A DNA stretch of 64,000 bases from Bradyrhizobium huanghuaihaiense (GTDB lineage: Bacteria; Pseudomonadota; Alphaproteobacteria; Rhizobiales; Xanthobacteraceae): the NCBI RefSeq assembly GCF_007830635.1, contig NZ_VLLA01000004.1, forward strand, positions 310,001 through 374,000. Direction: 5' to 3'. Position 1 is the stretch's first letter. Each line of letters opens with the position of its first letter. Below the pieces are notes generated by a model. That model made no database searches and was not told the origin of the DNA. It saw only the letters and a list, made by a program, of their open reading frames with translations. This document shows positions 9,087-18,580 of the stretch, in pieces. The position numbers and the translations under genes were made by a program.

Positions 9087-11063
9087 ATGGTGCAAGAGCG
9101 GCCGGACCGGGTCGAGCGCAGGTTGTCGGCGATATTGGTCGCCGACGTGACTGGTTATTCGCGGCTCATGCACCAAGACGAAGAGGTCACGCATGCCAAA
9201 CTGACGGCTCTCCTGATGGAAGTTGTCCATCCCGCAATTGCCGAGCACGGCGGTCGCATCGTGAAGAACACCGGCGACGGGTTGTTGGCAGAGTTTCCAA
9301 GCGCAGTCGAAGCAGTTCGAAGCGCTGTACAGTTCCAGGCTCGCGTCCATGAACTGACGATCGGAGATGCTGAAGATAGGCGCATTGCGTTTCGCGTGGG
9401 TATCAATATCGGCGACATCATCGTCGAGCCCCACGACATCTTTGGAGATGGCGTCAACATTGCGGCGCGGTTGGAGGGTATCGCAGAACCGGGCGGCATC
9501 TGCGTCTCGGCTTCTGCTTACGATCAAGTCCAGGGGAAGGTCGGCGTTGAGTTCGCCGATCTGGGCGAGCAGAATCTCAAGAATATCGATCGAGCGGTGC
9601 GGGCCTATGCCGTAGTTCGGGATGGACCTGGCCCGGCCGCCCAGGCCGAATGCGCGCGACGGGGCGCGCTTTCAAGGCCTGGTCATGCGGGTCGGATGCG
9701 AGTGCGTCTGATGCCTGTCCGCGGCGTGCTTGCCTCGATTGTCGCCGTCGGTGCGGTGGCCGGCGGCCTCGTCCTCTTGAAGATGATCCGCACTGACGTC
9801 TTACGGGAAGGGCAAAACACACAAAAGGAAGCAGCGGTCAGGCCCGATATCGCTCCCCGCTTGTCTCTTGTCGTCCTGCCGTTCGCGAACCTCAACAACG
9901 ATCCCGAGCAGGACTATTTCGCGGACGGTATTACGACTGACCTGACGACCGACCTCGCACAGATGCCCGGTACATTTGTGATCGGGCGCGGGACGGCCTT
10001 TACCTATAAGAACAAGCAGGTCGATCTCAAAACCCTCGGCAAGGACCTTGGCATTCGCTGGGCCGTCCAAGGCTCCGTGCAGCGGGCCGGCGATCAGGTC
10101 CGGATGAATGTGTCGCTTGCCGACTTGTCAACCGGCCGCGACGTCTGGTCGGACCGCTTCGACAGTGATCGGACGAATCTTGCCGCCCTGCAGGAGCAGG
10201 TCACGGCTCGGCTCGCCCGCTCTCTCAACGTCCAACTCGTCCAGGCTGAAAGCCGGCGCAGCCAAATGGACCAATCAAGGAATCCAGATGCGGTGGATTT
10301 CAGCATGCGTGGCTGGGCGAAACTCTATGAACCCCGGATCAGGTCGACCAACGCACAGGCCAAAGACATGTTCGACAGCGCGCTGCGTCTCGATCCGGAC
10401 AACGTCGATGCAATGCTCGGGAAAGCGTGGTGCATAGCCCATGACGTGATCTACGGATGGTCAACGTCCGCCGTTGAGGACAAAAAGACCGCGATCAAAT
10501 TACTCGATCAAGTTATTGCAAAACGCCCGGCCACCGCAAACGCGTACATAGGCAAGGGAAATATCTTGAACTACGGAGATCCTCAGGAAGCATTACCTGA
10601 ATACGACGCAGCTCTGGAAGTTGATCCCAATTCGCCTGTCGCCTATGCATCCAAGGGGATCGCACTTATTACGGCGGGACGCGCGCGCGAAGCGTTTGCG
10701 CCTGTTCAGATTGCGTTGCGCCTAAGCCCCAAGGATCCGGCCGCTAGTACTTGGCGCTTTTTCCTTTGTCATGCTCACGTGCATCTGCACCAATATAGCG
10801 AAGGCATTGAGGAATGCAGGCGCTCGATCAATTTGAACAAACTAGACTGGTTTCCCTATGTGGATCTGATTTCAGCATATGGAGCTACTGGTAAGTCGGA
10901 AATGGCCCAGCAAATGGTGGCCGAATTGAATGCAATCAGACCGGACTTCACGGTCCAATGGTTCCAGAGAATAGGCTACGCACGGTCGAGCAATCCGCAG
11001 TTTCGTCGTGAGTACGACGACATTGTCGAGGGACTTAGAAGAGCGGGCGTTCGTGAGCAATGA
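9087..11063 (+). CDS. Class III adenylate cyclase fused to a TolB/FlgO-like and TPR region
   Basis: 658 residues. Residues about 10-185 are a class III nucleotide cyclase domain with both metal-binding Asp residues (VADVTGYSRLM, Asp20; KNTGDGLLAEF, Asp64) and the Asn/Arg motif FGDGVNIAARLEG. One transmembrane helix follows (VLASIVAVGAVAGGLVLL). Then comes LPFANLNNDPEQDYFADGIT and a TolB-N/FlgO-like domain (about 265-400), then tandem TPR-type repeats to the end. It probably makes cAMP in the cytoplasm with an outside or peri-membrane sensory half. Many such fusions occur in Bradyrhizobium; their inputs are unknown. Confidence 0.85.
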   Translation: MVQERPDRVERRLSAILVADVTGYSRLMHQDEEVTHAKLTALLMEVVHPAIAEHGGRIVKNTGDGLLAEFPSAVEAVRSAVQFQARVHELTIGDAEDRRIAFRVGINIGDIIVEPHDIFGDGVNIAARLEGIAEPGGICVSASAYDQVQGKVGVEFADLGEQNLKNIDRAVRAYAVVRDGPGPAAQAECARRGALSRPGHAGRMRVRLMPVRGVLASIVAVGAVAGGLVLLKMIRTDVLREGQNTQKEAAVRPDIAPRLSLVVLPFANLNNDPEQDYFADGITTDLTTDLAQMPGTFVIGRGTAFTYKNKQVDLKTLGKDLGIRWAVQGSVQRAGDQVRMNVSLADLSTGRDVWSDRFDSDRTNLAALQEQVTARLARSLNVQLVQAESRRSQMDQSRNPDAVDFSMRGWAKLYEPRIRSTNAQAKDMFDSALRLDPDNVDAMLGKAWCIAHDVIYGWSTSAVEDKKTAIKLLDQVIAKRPATANAYIGKGNILNYGDPQEALPEYDAALEVDPNSPVAYASKGIALITAGRAREAFAPVQIALRLSPKDPAASTWRFFLCHAHVHLHQYSEGIEECRRSINLNKLDWFPYVDLISAYGATGKSEMAQQMVAELNAIRPDFTVQWFQRIGYARSSNPQFRREYDDIVEGLRRAGVREQ

Positions 11064-11117
11064 GGGGCCTGCGCAGAGGCGTAAGCCTCTCTGCCTTCCG
11101 CGGAAGTGAGCGTTGCG

Positions 11118-11321
11118 CTATACGGAAAGTTGCGACCGATAGGGCGCGGTCAGCAGCAGCATGAAAAGCGCTCTTTCCGCCTGGTACTTTGCGGCAGGTC
11201 GACTGGATTCCCGGCCTCGCATCACGACCACGCCCTGGACGGTGCAGACGCTCCAGTTCCATTTCCTCCGCCTGCGCCGTGCCAGGGTCACTTCGAAAAT
11301 CGGAAACTCCGGTGTCACCAT
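11118..11321 (-). CDS. Small conserved-type hypothetical protein, 67 aa
   Basis: The product starts MVTPEFPIFEVTLAR and has KWNWSVCTVQGVVVMRGRES, SRPAAKYQAERALFMLLL and TAPYR. The pattern W-x-V-C-T, S-R-x-A-A-x-Y-x-A and L-L-x-x-P-Y-R is one I associate with short rhizobial hypotheticals, so I prefer this frame to the longer overlapping ones on both strands. The ribosome site is weak (GCGGCGGGG). A 22-bp palindrome lies 63-84 bp upstream. Confidence 0.5.
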   Translation of the reverse strand: MVTPEFPIFEVTLARRRRRKWNWSVCTVQGVVVMRGRESSRPAAKYQAERALFMLLLTAPYRSQLSV

Positions 11322-11383
11322 CCCCGCCGCTTCTCGTCAGGCATCCAATTTGGGCGGAGTTGAACCCGGAGGGCCGATTTGTG

Positions 11384-11405
11384 TCTTCACCCATTTGGGT
11401 GAAGA
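11384..11405. promoter_or_regulatory. 22-bp perfect palindrome (9-bp arms, 4-bp loop)
   Basis: Arms TCTTCACCC and GGGTGAAGA around ATTT. There is no T-run on either side, so a terminator is unlikely. It lies between the LuxR gene (ending at 11455 on the minus strand) and the start of the small minus-strand gene at 11321. The size and symmetry suit a LuxR/GerE-type operator. Confidence 0.5.
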
Positions 11406-11454
11406 GGAGCTTGCTCATACCAGGTAGATCTGATCCGGCTGGAGGAGTCCGGCT

Positions 11455-12567
11455 TCAGTTTTTTAGCGGCAATTTGGGGATGGCACCGAAGAGCGCAGCT
11501 GCGCTCTTCTGGTTGCGCGTTCCCGTCTTGGCAAGCACTGCCTTGATCTGCGTGCGGATCGTTTCGCGACTTAGCCCGTGATGCGCCGCGATGTCGCCGA
11601 TCGTCTGTCCTTGCGCGATTCCGCGGGCAACGCGCGCCTCGCTGGGGGTGAGATCGAACAGGCCCCGAATGAGCGCCAGGCTCGGCGCCTGGGAGGCGGT
11701 GACTGGCGTCGCAACAAGGAGGCCAACCGCCCCATCGAACAAATCGCGCGCTTCACCCGGCATCGGGACGAGATGAAGGACCACCCGGTCAAGATCGCTT
11801 GTGCGACGCGCGGCGAAGGAGCACACGGCTTTGTCCGGCGAATCCAGCTGAGCCAAGCCGGCGCGCAGCAGGGTGTCGGCCGCGCGGTCCCTGATGGCGA
11901 TCCGGTCCTTCGGCAACCAGTGCAGAACGTCCGTCATGCCTTCGATCAAGGCGTTCGCTGCCAGAACCCGTCCGGAGCGCGCAATCGCGAGGGCTGGCAA
12001 GCCGACGAGCGACAACGCCTCGGTCGCTGCCCGCATCCGGGTGAGACGCCAGCGCGTCGACAGCAGAGCTGCCCGCGCGAGATGGGGGCGAAACCGGTCG
12101 AGAAAATCGAGATCCTGCCGCGAAAAAGCGGGGCGGCCCGCCAATCTCTCCATATGGAACACGATGATCTCACCGGAAGGGCTGCGGACGGCCGTCGCGC
12201 AAGCGTGCTCGAAGCCCCATTTCTTATTCCATTCCACCCGATAGGGATCGCGCTCCCATTCTTCCGGCGAAAACGCCTCATGCTCGCCGACGAAGCCGGG
12301 ATGATCAAGCGCCAGGAGTCTCGGGGTCGTCTCCGTCCGGCTTGAGAGGTCGCTACGCAGGAACGCCGAGAATGCCTCGCGGATCGACGGCGACGTCACC
12401 ACACCATTCCAGACACCGGACCACTGATCGGAGTCCGTGGTGATCATGACCATGCCATGCGCACCTGCGGCATGAGCGATTTCCTCCAGGACGTCCGGCC
12501 AGAGCTCCGGGACAGTCGCGGCCTCATGGATGCGATCCACAATCTGCTCGAAATCGATGCCCGTCAT
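11455..12567 (-). CDS. LuxR-family transcriptional regulator, 370 aa
   Basis: The C-terminal helix-turn-helix is clear: FDLTPSEARVARGIAQGQT, IGDIAAHHGLSRETIRTQIK and AVLAKTGTRNQ (about residues 300-360). The N-terminal 290 residues contain two PAS/GAF-like stretches without a receiver domain. Similar stand-alone regulators are common next to oxidative enzymes in Bradyrhizobium. It is divergent from the P450 gene (285-bp gap), which makes that gene or the adjacent small gene candidate targets. Confidence 0.85.
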   Translation of the reverse strand: MTGIDFEQIVDRIHEAATVPELWPDVLEEIAHAAGAHGMVMITTDSDQWSGVWNGVVTSPSIREAFSAFLRSDLSSRTETTPRLLALDHPGFVGEHEAFSPEEWERDPYRVEWNKKWGFEHACATAVRSPSGEIIVFHMERLAGRPAFSRQDLDFLDRFRPHLARAALLSTRWRLTRMRAATEALSLVGLPALAIARSGRVLAANALIEGMTDVLHWLPKDRIAIRDRAADTLLRAGLAQLDSPDKAVCSFAARRTSDLDRVVLHLVPMPGEARDLFDGAVGLLVATPVTASQAPSLALIRGLFDLTPSEARVARGIAQGQTIGDIAAHHGLSRETIRTQIKAVLAKTGTRNQKSAAALFGAIPKLPLKN

Positions 12568-12851
12568 TGCCGCGCTGGACCCATCAGATTCGACCGATCT
12601 TTCAAACGCGCGGCGTGCATTGCTGCATGAGCCTTCGTGCTTCGCTCGTCCAAGGCATTTGATACCCCCCTTCAGCGGAACTCAATTGCTACTTTTTCCC
12701 GGGTTGGCCCAGATGGACGCCGAGCAGAAATCATGCCCATATTTCAACTATTTGAGGGTCTTAGCAGGCCGCCTGTCCCAATCGCTGGGGACAGACGGCC
12801 GTTCCCGAACGCGCTAGCCTTGGTACCGAGGAGACAACAAGGGAGCGAAGC

Positions 12852-14018
12852 TTGAGCACCGCGCCGCGCATCGACATCGACCCTGCTTCGTTCTGGGCCG
12901 ATCCCTATCCGATGCTCGCAAAGATGCGAAAGGAAGCGCCGATCGCTTTCGTGCCGCAGCTCGGCTCGACGCTGCTGACGAGCCGTGACGACATCTCGAT
13001 CTCCGAGAAGCAGATCGACGTGTTCTCCTCGCACCAGCCGGCCGGCCTGATGAACCGGCTGATGGGCCACAACATGATGCGCAAGGATGGCGAGGCGCAT
13101 CAGGTCGAGCGTCGCGCGATGTTCCCGACGGTGTCGCCGAAGACGGTGAAGGCGCATTGGACCGCGCTGTTCCAGGCCCATGCCGATCGCATCCTCGACG
13201 CGATTGAGCCGGGGCGGATCGACTTCATGCGCGACTTCGCGCTGCCGTTCTCCGGCGAATGCCTGAAATCGATCACCGGCCTCACCAATATCGGCTTTGA
13301 GGACATGGATGCGTGGTCGCAGGGCATGATCGAGGGCATCGCCAACTATGCCGGCGATCCCGCGGTCGAGGCGCGCTGTCACGCCGCGACATCGGGCATC
13401 GATGCGGCGATCGATGACATCCTGCCGGTGATGCGCAAGCATCCCGACCAGAGCATTCTGGGCGTGCTCATTGCCTCGGGCATGGCCATGGAGAGCGTAC
13501 GCGCGAATGTAAAACTCGCGATATCGGGCGGCCAGAACGAGCCGCGCAAGGCGATTGCCGGCACGGTGTGGGCGCTGCTCACCCATCCCGACCAGCTCGA
13601 TCTGGTCCTGCGTGGTGAGGTGTCCTGGCTGCAGGCCTTCGAGGAATATGCCCGTTGGATCTCGCCGATCGGCATGTCGCCGCGTCGCATCGCAAAGCCG
13701 TGGACTATCCGCGATGTCGCATTCGAAACCGACGAGCGCGTGTTCCTGATGTTCGGCTCCGCCAACCGCGATGAGACGCATTTTGAGCGCGCAGACGAAT
13801 TCGATGTGAGACGCGACACCACCAAGAGCGTTGCCTTCGGCGCCGGCCCGCACTTTTGCGCCGGCGCCTTCGCTTCGCGCGCCATGATCGCCGACGTCGC
13901 GCTGCCGACATTGTTCGCCCGCGCGCGGCGCATCGAGATCGCCGATGACGAGCCGGTGCGGATCGGCGGCTGGGCGTTTCGCGGGCTGCAGAATTTGCCG
14001 GTGAGATGGGTGCACTAG
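12852..14018 (+). CDS. Cytochrome P450
   Basis: 388 residues, soluble bacterial P450. The heme loop is FGAGPHFCAGAF (Cys336), the K-helix ExxR is EYAR in FEEYARWISP, and SPRRIAKP follows as in the family. The I-helix reads ISGGQNEPRKAIAG: the usual acid-Thr pair (D/E)T is E-P here, so the conserved Thr for oxygen activation is missing. TTG is the start, set by GGGAG at 12841-12845. No ferredoxin or reductase gene is adjacent, so redox partners must come from elsewhere. Substrate unknown. Confidence 0.92.
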   Translation: MSTAPRIDIDPASFWADPYPMLAKMRKEAPIAFVPQLGSTLLTSRDDISISEKQIDVFSSHQPAGLMNRLMGHNMMRKDGEAHQVERRAMFPTVSPKTVKAHWTALFQAHADRILDAIEPGRIDFMRDFALPFSGECLKSITGLTNIGFEDMDAWSQGMIEGIANYAGDPAVEARCHAATSGIDAAIDDILPVMRKHPDQSILGVLIASGMAMESVRANVKLAISGGQNEPRKAIAGTVWALLTHPDQLDLVLRGEVSWLQAFEEYARWISPIGMSPRRIAKPWTIRDVAFETDERVFLMFGSANRDETHFERADEFDVRRDTTKSVAFGAGPHFCAGAFASRAMIADVALPTLFARARRIEIADDEPVRIGGWAFRGLQNLPVRWVH

Positions 14019-14069
14019 GACGGCCCATGCCTGCGCGCACCCGGGGACCGTGGCACGCATCCCATCATA

Positions 14070-14252
14070 CGTTCGGTGTCATCGCCCGCGCAGGCGGGCG
14101 ATCCAGTATTCCAGAGGCAGTGCGAGGATACGGAGAGGCTGCGGCGTACTGGATTCCCCGCCTGCCGCCTTCGCTAAAGCTTCGGCGCCCATGGACCTTA
14201 ACCCCGGCGAAGCCTTGGCGTAGCCGGGTCGCGGGGAATGACAGCGGTGGTG
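14070..14252. repeat. Intergenic palindromic repeat of Bradyrhizobium type
   Basis: Contains the short hairpin CGCCCGCGCAGGCGGGCG, the phrase GATCCAGTA repeated in inverted form as TACTGGATTCCCCGC, and a closing GCGGGGAATGACAG. A GCTAAAGCTTCGGCGCC mosaic piece sits in the middle. I recognise this type as a many-copy intergenic element of Bradyrhizobium genomes. It contains no gene. Confidence 0.7.
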
Positions 14253-14285
14253 GAGGGACCTGCGCGTCTCAGCATCCACTTTGCG

Positions 14286-14400
14286 ATCATGCCATTATGC
14301 CCCTGTTTTGCCCGACGGGTCAAACGAGCTTCGGATAATACGTAAGCCATTGTTTTCGCACGCCCCGGCTACTGTGCATGGGGTTGTTTTGCGACTTTTT
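14286..14400. repeat. Second intergenic repeat type
   Basis: The stretch with CTGTTTTGCCCGACGGGTC, CGGATAATACGTAAGCCATT and CTACTGTGCATGGGGTTG looks like another many-copy intergenic sequence of Bradyrhizobium, recognised from general knowledge. The rest of the gap to 14626 (about 225 bp) must hold the ssu promoter; I cannot mark a specific site. Confidence 0.5.
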
Positions 14401-14626
14401 TGTTCGGGCCGTCAGGGCCTCGGATCGAATCCGGGCGGCTCTCACATTCGCGTGCGGAAAAATTCCGTCTGCATCGTCGCGGCCGCTTGAAAGATTAATC
14501 ATGCACTCGGCCACACGCGCAGTGCTCGCATCGCTATTTTTCCGCACGTCTCGACACCTCCGATAAGGCGCACCATCATTCCCGAACGCAGATGAAATGA
14601 CGGCCGCATGCGGCCGGGAGTGTGGA

Positions 14627-15577
14627 ATGCAGCGTCGGGACTTTCTGAAACTGTCGATTGGAACAGCAGCCGCCGCTGCCTTCGCGTCACCTGCCATAGC
14701 ACAAGGCGCGGTGAAGGAAATTCGTATCGGCTACCAGAAGAACGGCGTGCTGGTCATCACGCGCCAGCAGGCCGCCCTGGAAAAACATTTCGCGGCCCAG
14801 GGCATCGAGGTGAAATGGGTCGAGTTCTCCTCAGGTCCCCCGATGATGGAGGCGATGAATGTCGGCAGCGTCGATTACGGCGCCGTCGGCGATTCCCCGC
14901 CGGTGTTCGCCCAGGCCGCGGGCGCCGCGATCGTCTATGCCGCGGGACAGCCGATCACCAACGGCCAGGGCATCCTGGTGCCGAAGGAGTCGCCGATACG
15001 CTCCATCGCCGAACTGAAGGGCAGGCGCGTCGGCTTCACCAAGGGCTCGAGCGCCCACAACATCGTGGTGCAGACGCTGGAGAAGGCGGGCCTCACCTAT
15101 GCGGACATCACCCCGGTCTACCTGACCCCGCCGGATGCCGGCCCGGCCTTCGCCAATGGCAGCATCGAGGCCTGGGCCATCTGGGATCCTTACTTCGCGA
15201 TCGGCGAGACCAAGCAGAACGGCCGCATCCTGATCAACGCGCGCGAGGTCACCAAGGCCAACTCGTTCTACATCGCCAATCGCGACTTTGCGAAGAACCA
15301 CGGCGCGATCCTGCAGCAGATCGTCGACGTCACCACCGCGACCGCCAAATGGGCCGAGCAGCATCGCGATGACGTGGCAAAGTCCCTCGCCGCCGTCACC
15401 GGCATCCCCCTGGATATCCAGACCATCGCCGCCAACCGCTCGTCCTTCGTGGTCGGTCCCGTCACCGACGACATCGTCGCGACCCAGCAGGGCGTCGCCG
15501 ACCGCTTCCACAAGCTCGGCCTGATCCCCAAGCCGATCGTCATCCGCGACATCGTCTGGCGCAATCCGGCAGCCTGA
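14627..15577 (+). CDS. ssuA: SsuA, periplasmic aliphatic sulfonate-binding protein
   Basis: 316 residues of the SsuA/TauA type. An N-terminal twin-arginine-like signal (MQRRDFLKLSIG, then an Ala-rich core) targets the periplasm. Then EIRIGYQKNGVLVITRQQA, VKWVEFSSGPPMMEAMNVGS and GQGILVPKESPI mark the sulfonate-binding fold. GGGAG precedes the ATG. As first gene of ssuA-ssuD-ssuC-ssuB it supplies sulfonates to SsuBC when sulfate is scarce. Confidence 0.93.
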   Translation: MQRRDFLKLSIGTAAAAAFASPAIAQGAVKEIRIGYQKNGVLVITRQQAALEKHFAAQGIEVKWVEFSSGPPMMEAMNVGSVDYGAVGDSPPVFAQAAGAAIVYAAGQPITNGQGILVPKESPIRSIAELKGRRVGFTKGSSAHNIVVQTLEKAGLTYADITPVYLTPPDAGPAFANGSIEAWAIWDPYFAIGETKQNGRILINAREVTKANSFYIANRDFAKNHGAILQQIVDVTTATAKWAEQHRDDVAKSLAAVTGIPLDIQTIAANRSSFVVGPVTDDIVATQQGVADRFHKLGLIPKPIVIRDIVWRNPAA

Positions 15578-15615
15578 CCGTGCCGACCGATCTTCCCATC
15601 TCAAAAGGTCTGAAC

Positions 15616-15702
15616 ATGAAGCGCATCGTTCAACGCGTGATCGCAGCCATCGTCATGTCGATCGGCATCGTCGCGGCCGCCGTCGGCACGACCTACGGCT
15701 AG
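15616..15702 (+). CDS. Tiny hydrophobic peptide, 28 aa, between ssuA and ssuD
   Basis: ATG to TAG frame with product [19 protein letters not shown] and a short tail: two basic residues then one transmembrane-length helix. An AAGG lies 5-8 bases before the ATG. It lies in the operon, 38 bp after ssuA and 10 bp before ssuD. It might be a real small membrane protein or a leader peptide; nothing else supports a function. Confidence 0.4.
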   Translation: MKRIVQRVIAAIVMSIGIVAAAVGTTYG

Positions 15703-15712
15703 GGGCACATCC

Positions 15713-16876
15713 ATGAGCCAATCCAGCGCCAACATCCTCTGGTTCCTGCCGACGCACGGCGACGGCCGCTATCTCGGCACCGCAACGGGCGGCCGCGAGG
15801 TCAATTTCAATTATCTGCGCCAGGTCGCGCAGGCCGCCGACCAGCTCGGCTATTTCGGCGTGCTGCTGCCGACGGGACGGTCCTGCGAGGATTCCTGGAT
15901 CGTTGCTTCCGCAGTCGCGCCGTTCACCGAACGACTGCGCTACCTCGTGGCTGTCAGGCCCGGCCTGCAATCGCCGAGCGTCGCCGCGCGCATGACGGCG
16001 ACGCTCGATCGCATCACGGGCGGCCGGCTGCTGATCAATGTCGTCACCGGCGGCGATCCCGTCGAGAACAAGGGCGACGGTATCTTCCTCGCCCATGACG
16101 AACGCTACGAGGTCACCCGGGAGTTCCTCAACGTCTATAGCGACCTGCTCGCGGGCAAGGTGGTCAATGTCGAGGGCAAGCACATCCGCATCGAGGACGG
16201 CAAGCTGCTGTTCCCGCCGGTGCAGTCGCCGCGGCCGCCGCTCTATTTCGGCGGCTCGTCCGATGCCGGCATCGACGTCGCCGTCGACGCCGTCGACAAA
16301 TATCTGACCTGGGGCGAGCCGCCGGCCCTGGTTGCGGAGAAGATTGCGAAGGTGAGGGAGGTCGCCGCGGCGCGTGGCCGAAAGCTCTCCTTCGGCATCC
16401 GTCTTCACGTCATCGTCCGCGAGACCAATGAAGAGGCCTGGCGCGCCGCGAATGAGCTGATCAAGCATGTCAGCGACGACACCATCGCCACCGCGCAGAA
16501 GAACTTTGCCCGCATGGACTCCGTCGGCCAGCAGCGCATGGCGCAGCTCCATGGCGGCAAGCGCGACAAGCTCGAGATCGCACCGAACTTGTGGGCCGGT
16601 GTCGGCCTCGTCCGCGGCGGCGCCGGCACGGCGCTGGTCGGCGACGCCCAGACCGTCGCGGCCCGGATCAAGGAGTACCAGGACATCGGCATCGATACCT
16701 TCATCATGTCGGGCTATCCGCATCTGGAGGAAGCCTATCGCTTCGCCGAGCTCGTCTTCCCGCTGCTCTCGCTCGGTCATGGCAGCAACGTGACGCGGCT
16801 ACATCCCAACCATGGCCCGTTCGGCGAGACTGTCGGCAACGACTTCCGCCCGCACAAACAGGCATCGCAATCATGA
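15713..16876 (+). CDS. ssuD: SsuD, FMNH2-dependent alkanesulfonate monooxygenase
   Basis: 387 residues, luciferase-like fold with SsuD signatures: [74 protein letters not shown] and [19 protein letters not shown]. It cleaves the C-S bond of alkanesulfonates with FMNH2 and O2, giving sulfite and an aldehyde. Its stop overlaps the ssuC start. The flavin reductase at 18581 is the likely FMNH2 source. Confidence 0.96.
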   Translation: MSQSSANILWFLPTHGDGRYLGTATGGREVNFNYLRQVAQAADQLGYFGVLLPTGRSCEDSWIVASAVAPFTERLRYLVAVRPGLQSPSVAARMTATLDRITGGRLLINVVTGGDPVENKGDGIFLAHDERYEVTREFLNVYSDLLAGKVVNVEGKHIRIEDGKLLFPPVQSPRPPLYFGGSSDAGIDVAVDAVDKYLTWGEPPALVAEKIAKVREVAAARGRKLSFGIRLHVIVRETNEEAWRAANELIKHVSDDTIATAQKNFARMDSVGQQRMAQLHGGKRDKLEIAPNLWAGVGLVRGGAGTALVGDAQTVAARIKEYQDIGIDTFIMSGYPHLEEAYRFAELVFPLLSLGHGSNVTRLHPNHGPFGETVGNDFRPHKQASQS

Positions 16877-17679
16877 GCCTCATCGACAGCATCTCTCTCC
16901 CGCGCAGCGTCCGCCTGCCGCGGGTCGATGGCCTGGTCCAGTGGATCGTGCCGCTCGCCATCATCGCGATCTGGCAAATCGCCTGCGTCACCGGCTTCGT
17001 GCCGACGCGCGTGTTGCCGGCGCCGAGCGACGTCGCGCTGGCGGGCTGGAAGCTGCTGCTCTCCGGCGAGCTCGTCCGCAACATCTGGGTCTCGTTCTGG
17101 CGCGCCTCGATCGGCTTCCTGATCGGCGGCAGCATCGGCTTCGCCTTCGGCCTCGCCAACGGTCTGTCGCAGCTCTCAGCCAAGCTCACCGACACCACGC
17201 TGCAGATGGTCCGTAACGTGCCGCATCTGGCGCTGATCCCGCTGGTCATCCTGTGGTTCGGCATCGACGAAAGCGCCAAGCTGTTCCTGGTGGCGCTGGG
17301 TGTGTTCTTCCCGATCTACCTCAACACGCTGCACGGCATCCGCACCGTCGATCCGCAGCTGATCGAGATGGGCCGCATCTACGGCATGACCGACGGCGAG
17401 CTGTTCCGCCGCGTGATCTTCCCGGGCGCGCTGCCCTCGATCTTCGTCGGCATCCGTTTCGCGCTCGGCATCATGTGGCTGACCCTGATCGTGGCCGAGA
17501 CCATCGCGGCGTCATCGGGCCTCGGCTACATGGCGATGCAGGCCCGCGAGTTCATGCTGATCGACGTCGTCGTGCTCTCGATCCTGATCTACGCCCTGCT
17601 CGGCAAGCTCGCCGACAGCGCCTCCCGCGTGCTGGAGCGGGCGACACTCTCCTGGCACCCCGCCTTCCAGAAACGTTGA
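16873..17679 (+). CDS. ssuC: SsuC, sulfonate ABC transporter permease
   Basis: 268 residues with about six membrane helices. The EAA-type loop is [20 protein letters not shown], and [20 protein letters not shown] is typical of SsuC/TauC. The start ATG overlaps the ssuD stop (ATGA). A longer in-frame upstream extension lies inside ssuD and is rejected. It forms the channel with SsuB and SsuA. Confidence 0.95.
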   Translation: MSLIDSISLPRSVRLPRVDGLVQWIVPLAIIAIWQIACVTGFVPTRVLPAPSDVALAGWKLLLSGELVRNIWVSFWRASIGFLIGGSIGFAFGLANGLSQLSAKLTDTTLQMVRNVPHLALIPLVILWFGIDESAKLFLVALGVFFPIYLNTLHGIRTVDPQLIEMGRIYGMTDGELFRRVIFPGALPSIFVGIRFALGIMWLTLIVAETIAASSGLGYMAMQAREFMLIDVVVLSILIYALLGKLADSASRVLERATLSWHPAFQKR

Positions 17680-17699
17680 GCAGAAATACTGGGAATCAC

Positions 17700-18548
17700 A
17701 TGCAGACAGCGCTTCGTACGTCCCTTCCCGAAACCGAGCTCGCCAGCCGCGCCAATTTCGCCCCTCACGCCCGAATCGTGCGCGAGGAGCGGCAAGAAGA
17801 ACGCCTAGCGCAGGCCAGCGGCCTTCCGCTCAGCATCCGCGGCCTGCGAAAGTCCTTCGGCAGCAACGAGGTGCTGCGCGGCATCGATTTGCACATCCCC
17901 GCCGGGCAGTTCGTCGCCATCGTCGGCAAGAGCGGCTGCGGCAAGAGCACGCTGCTGCGCCTGATCGCCGGCCTCGACAAGATCGATGCCGGCAGCATCA
18001 GCTTCGGCCAGGATGTTCAGCCGGAGGACATCCGCGTGATGTTCCAGGAGCCGCGGCTGTTGCCCTGGGCCCGCGTGCTCGCCAATGTCGAGGTCGGCCT
18101 CGGCCGCGATCGCGCATCGAAGGATGCGCATGCGCGCGCCGAGCAGGCGTTGACCGAGGTTGGCCTCGCCGACAAGCGCGACCAGTGGCCTTCGGTGCTG
18201 TCGGGCGGCCAGAAGCAGCGCGTCGCGCTCGGCCGCGCACTGGTCTCCCGTCCGCGCGTGCTCGCCTTCGACGAGCCGCTCGGCGCGCTCGATGCCCTGA
18301 CCCGCATCTCGATGCAGCGCCTCCTCGAGCGGGTCTGGCGCGACCAGGGCTTCACCGCGATCCTGGTGACGCATGATGTTTCCGAGGCCGTGGCGCTGGC
18401 CGACCGGGTGCTGGTGATCGAGGAGGGCCGGATCGCCCACGATGTCGTGGTTAACGCCGCCCGGCCGCGGGAACGCGGCTCGGCCGAGCTCGCGGGGCTC
18501 GAAGGCTCGATCCTGAGCCACCTTTTGTCGGCGGACGATCGTACCTAA
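17700..18548 (+). CDS. ssuB: SsuB, sulfonate ABC transporter ATPase
   Basis: 282 residues. Walker A is [10 protein letters not shown], the signature [15 protein letters not shown], Walker [13 protein letters not shown], then the switch His in [21 protein letters not shown] is typical of the SsuB/TauB branch. An N-terminal stretch of about 40 residues before the ATPase core is longer than in E. coli SsuB. It starts 20 bp after ssuC. Confidence 0.95.
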   Translation: MQTALRTSLPETELASRANFAPHARIVREERQEERLAQASGLPLSIRGLRKSFGSNEVLRGIDLHIPAGQFVAIVGKSGCGKSTLLRLIAGLDKIDAGSISFGQDVQPEDIRVMFQEPRLLPWARVLANVEVGLGRDRASKDAHARAEQALTEVGLADKRDQWPSVLSGGQKQRVALGRALVSRPRVLAFDEPLGALDALTRISMQRLLERVWRDQGFTAILVTHDVSEAVALADRVLVIEEGRIAHDVVVNAARPRERGSAELAGLEGSILSHLLSADDRT

Positions 18549-18580
18549 ATACAGGGGAACCCCATTTCGGGGACCATGCC

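Noticed and set aside
11035..11418. 127-codon minus frame
   Set aside because: Overlaps the better-supported 67-aa frame and the palindrome and extends into the end of the cyclase gene.
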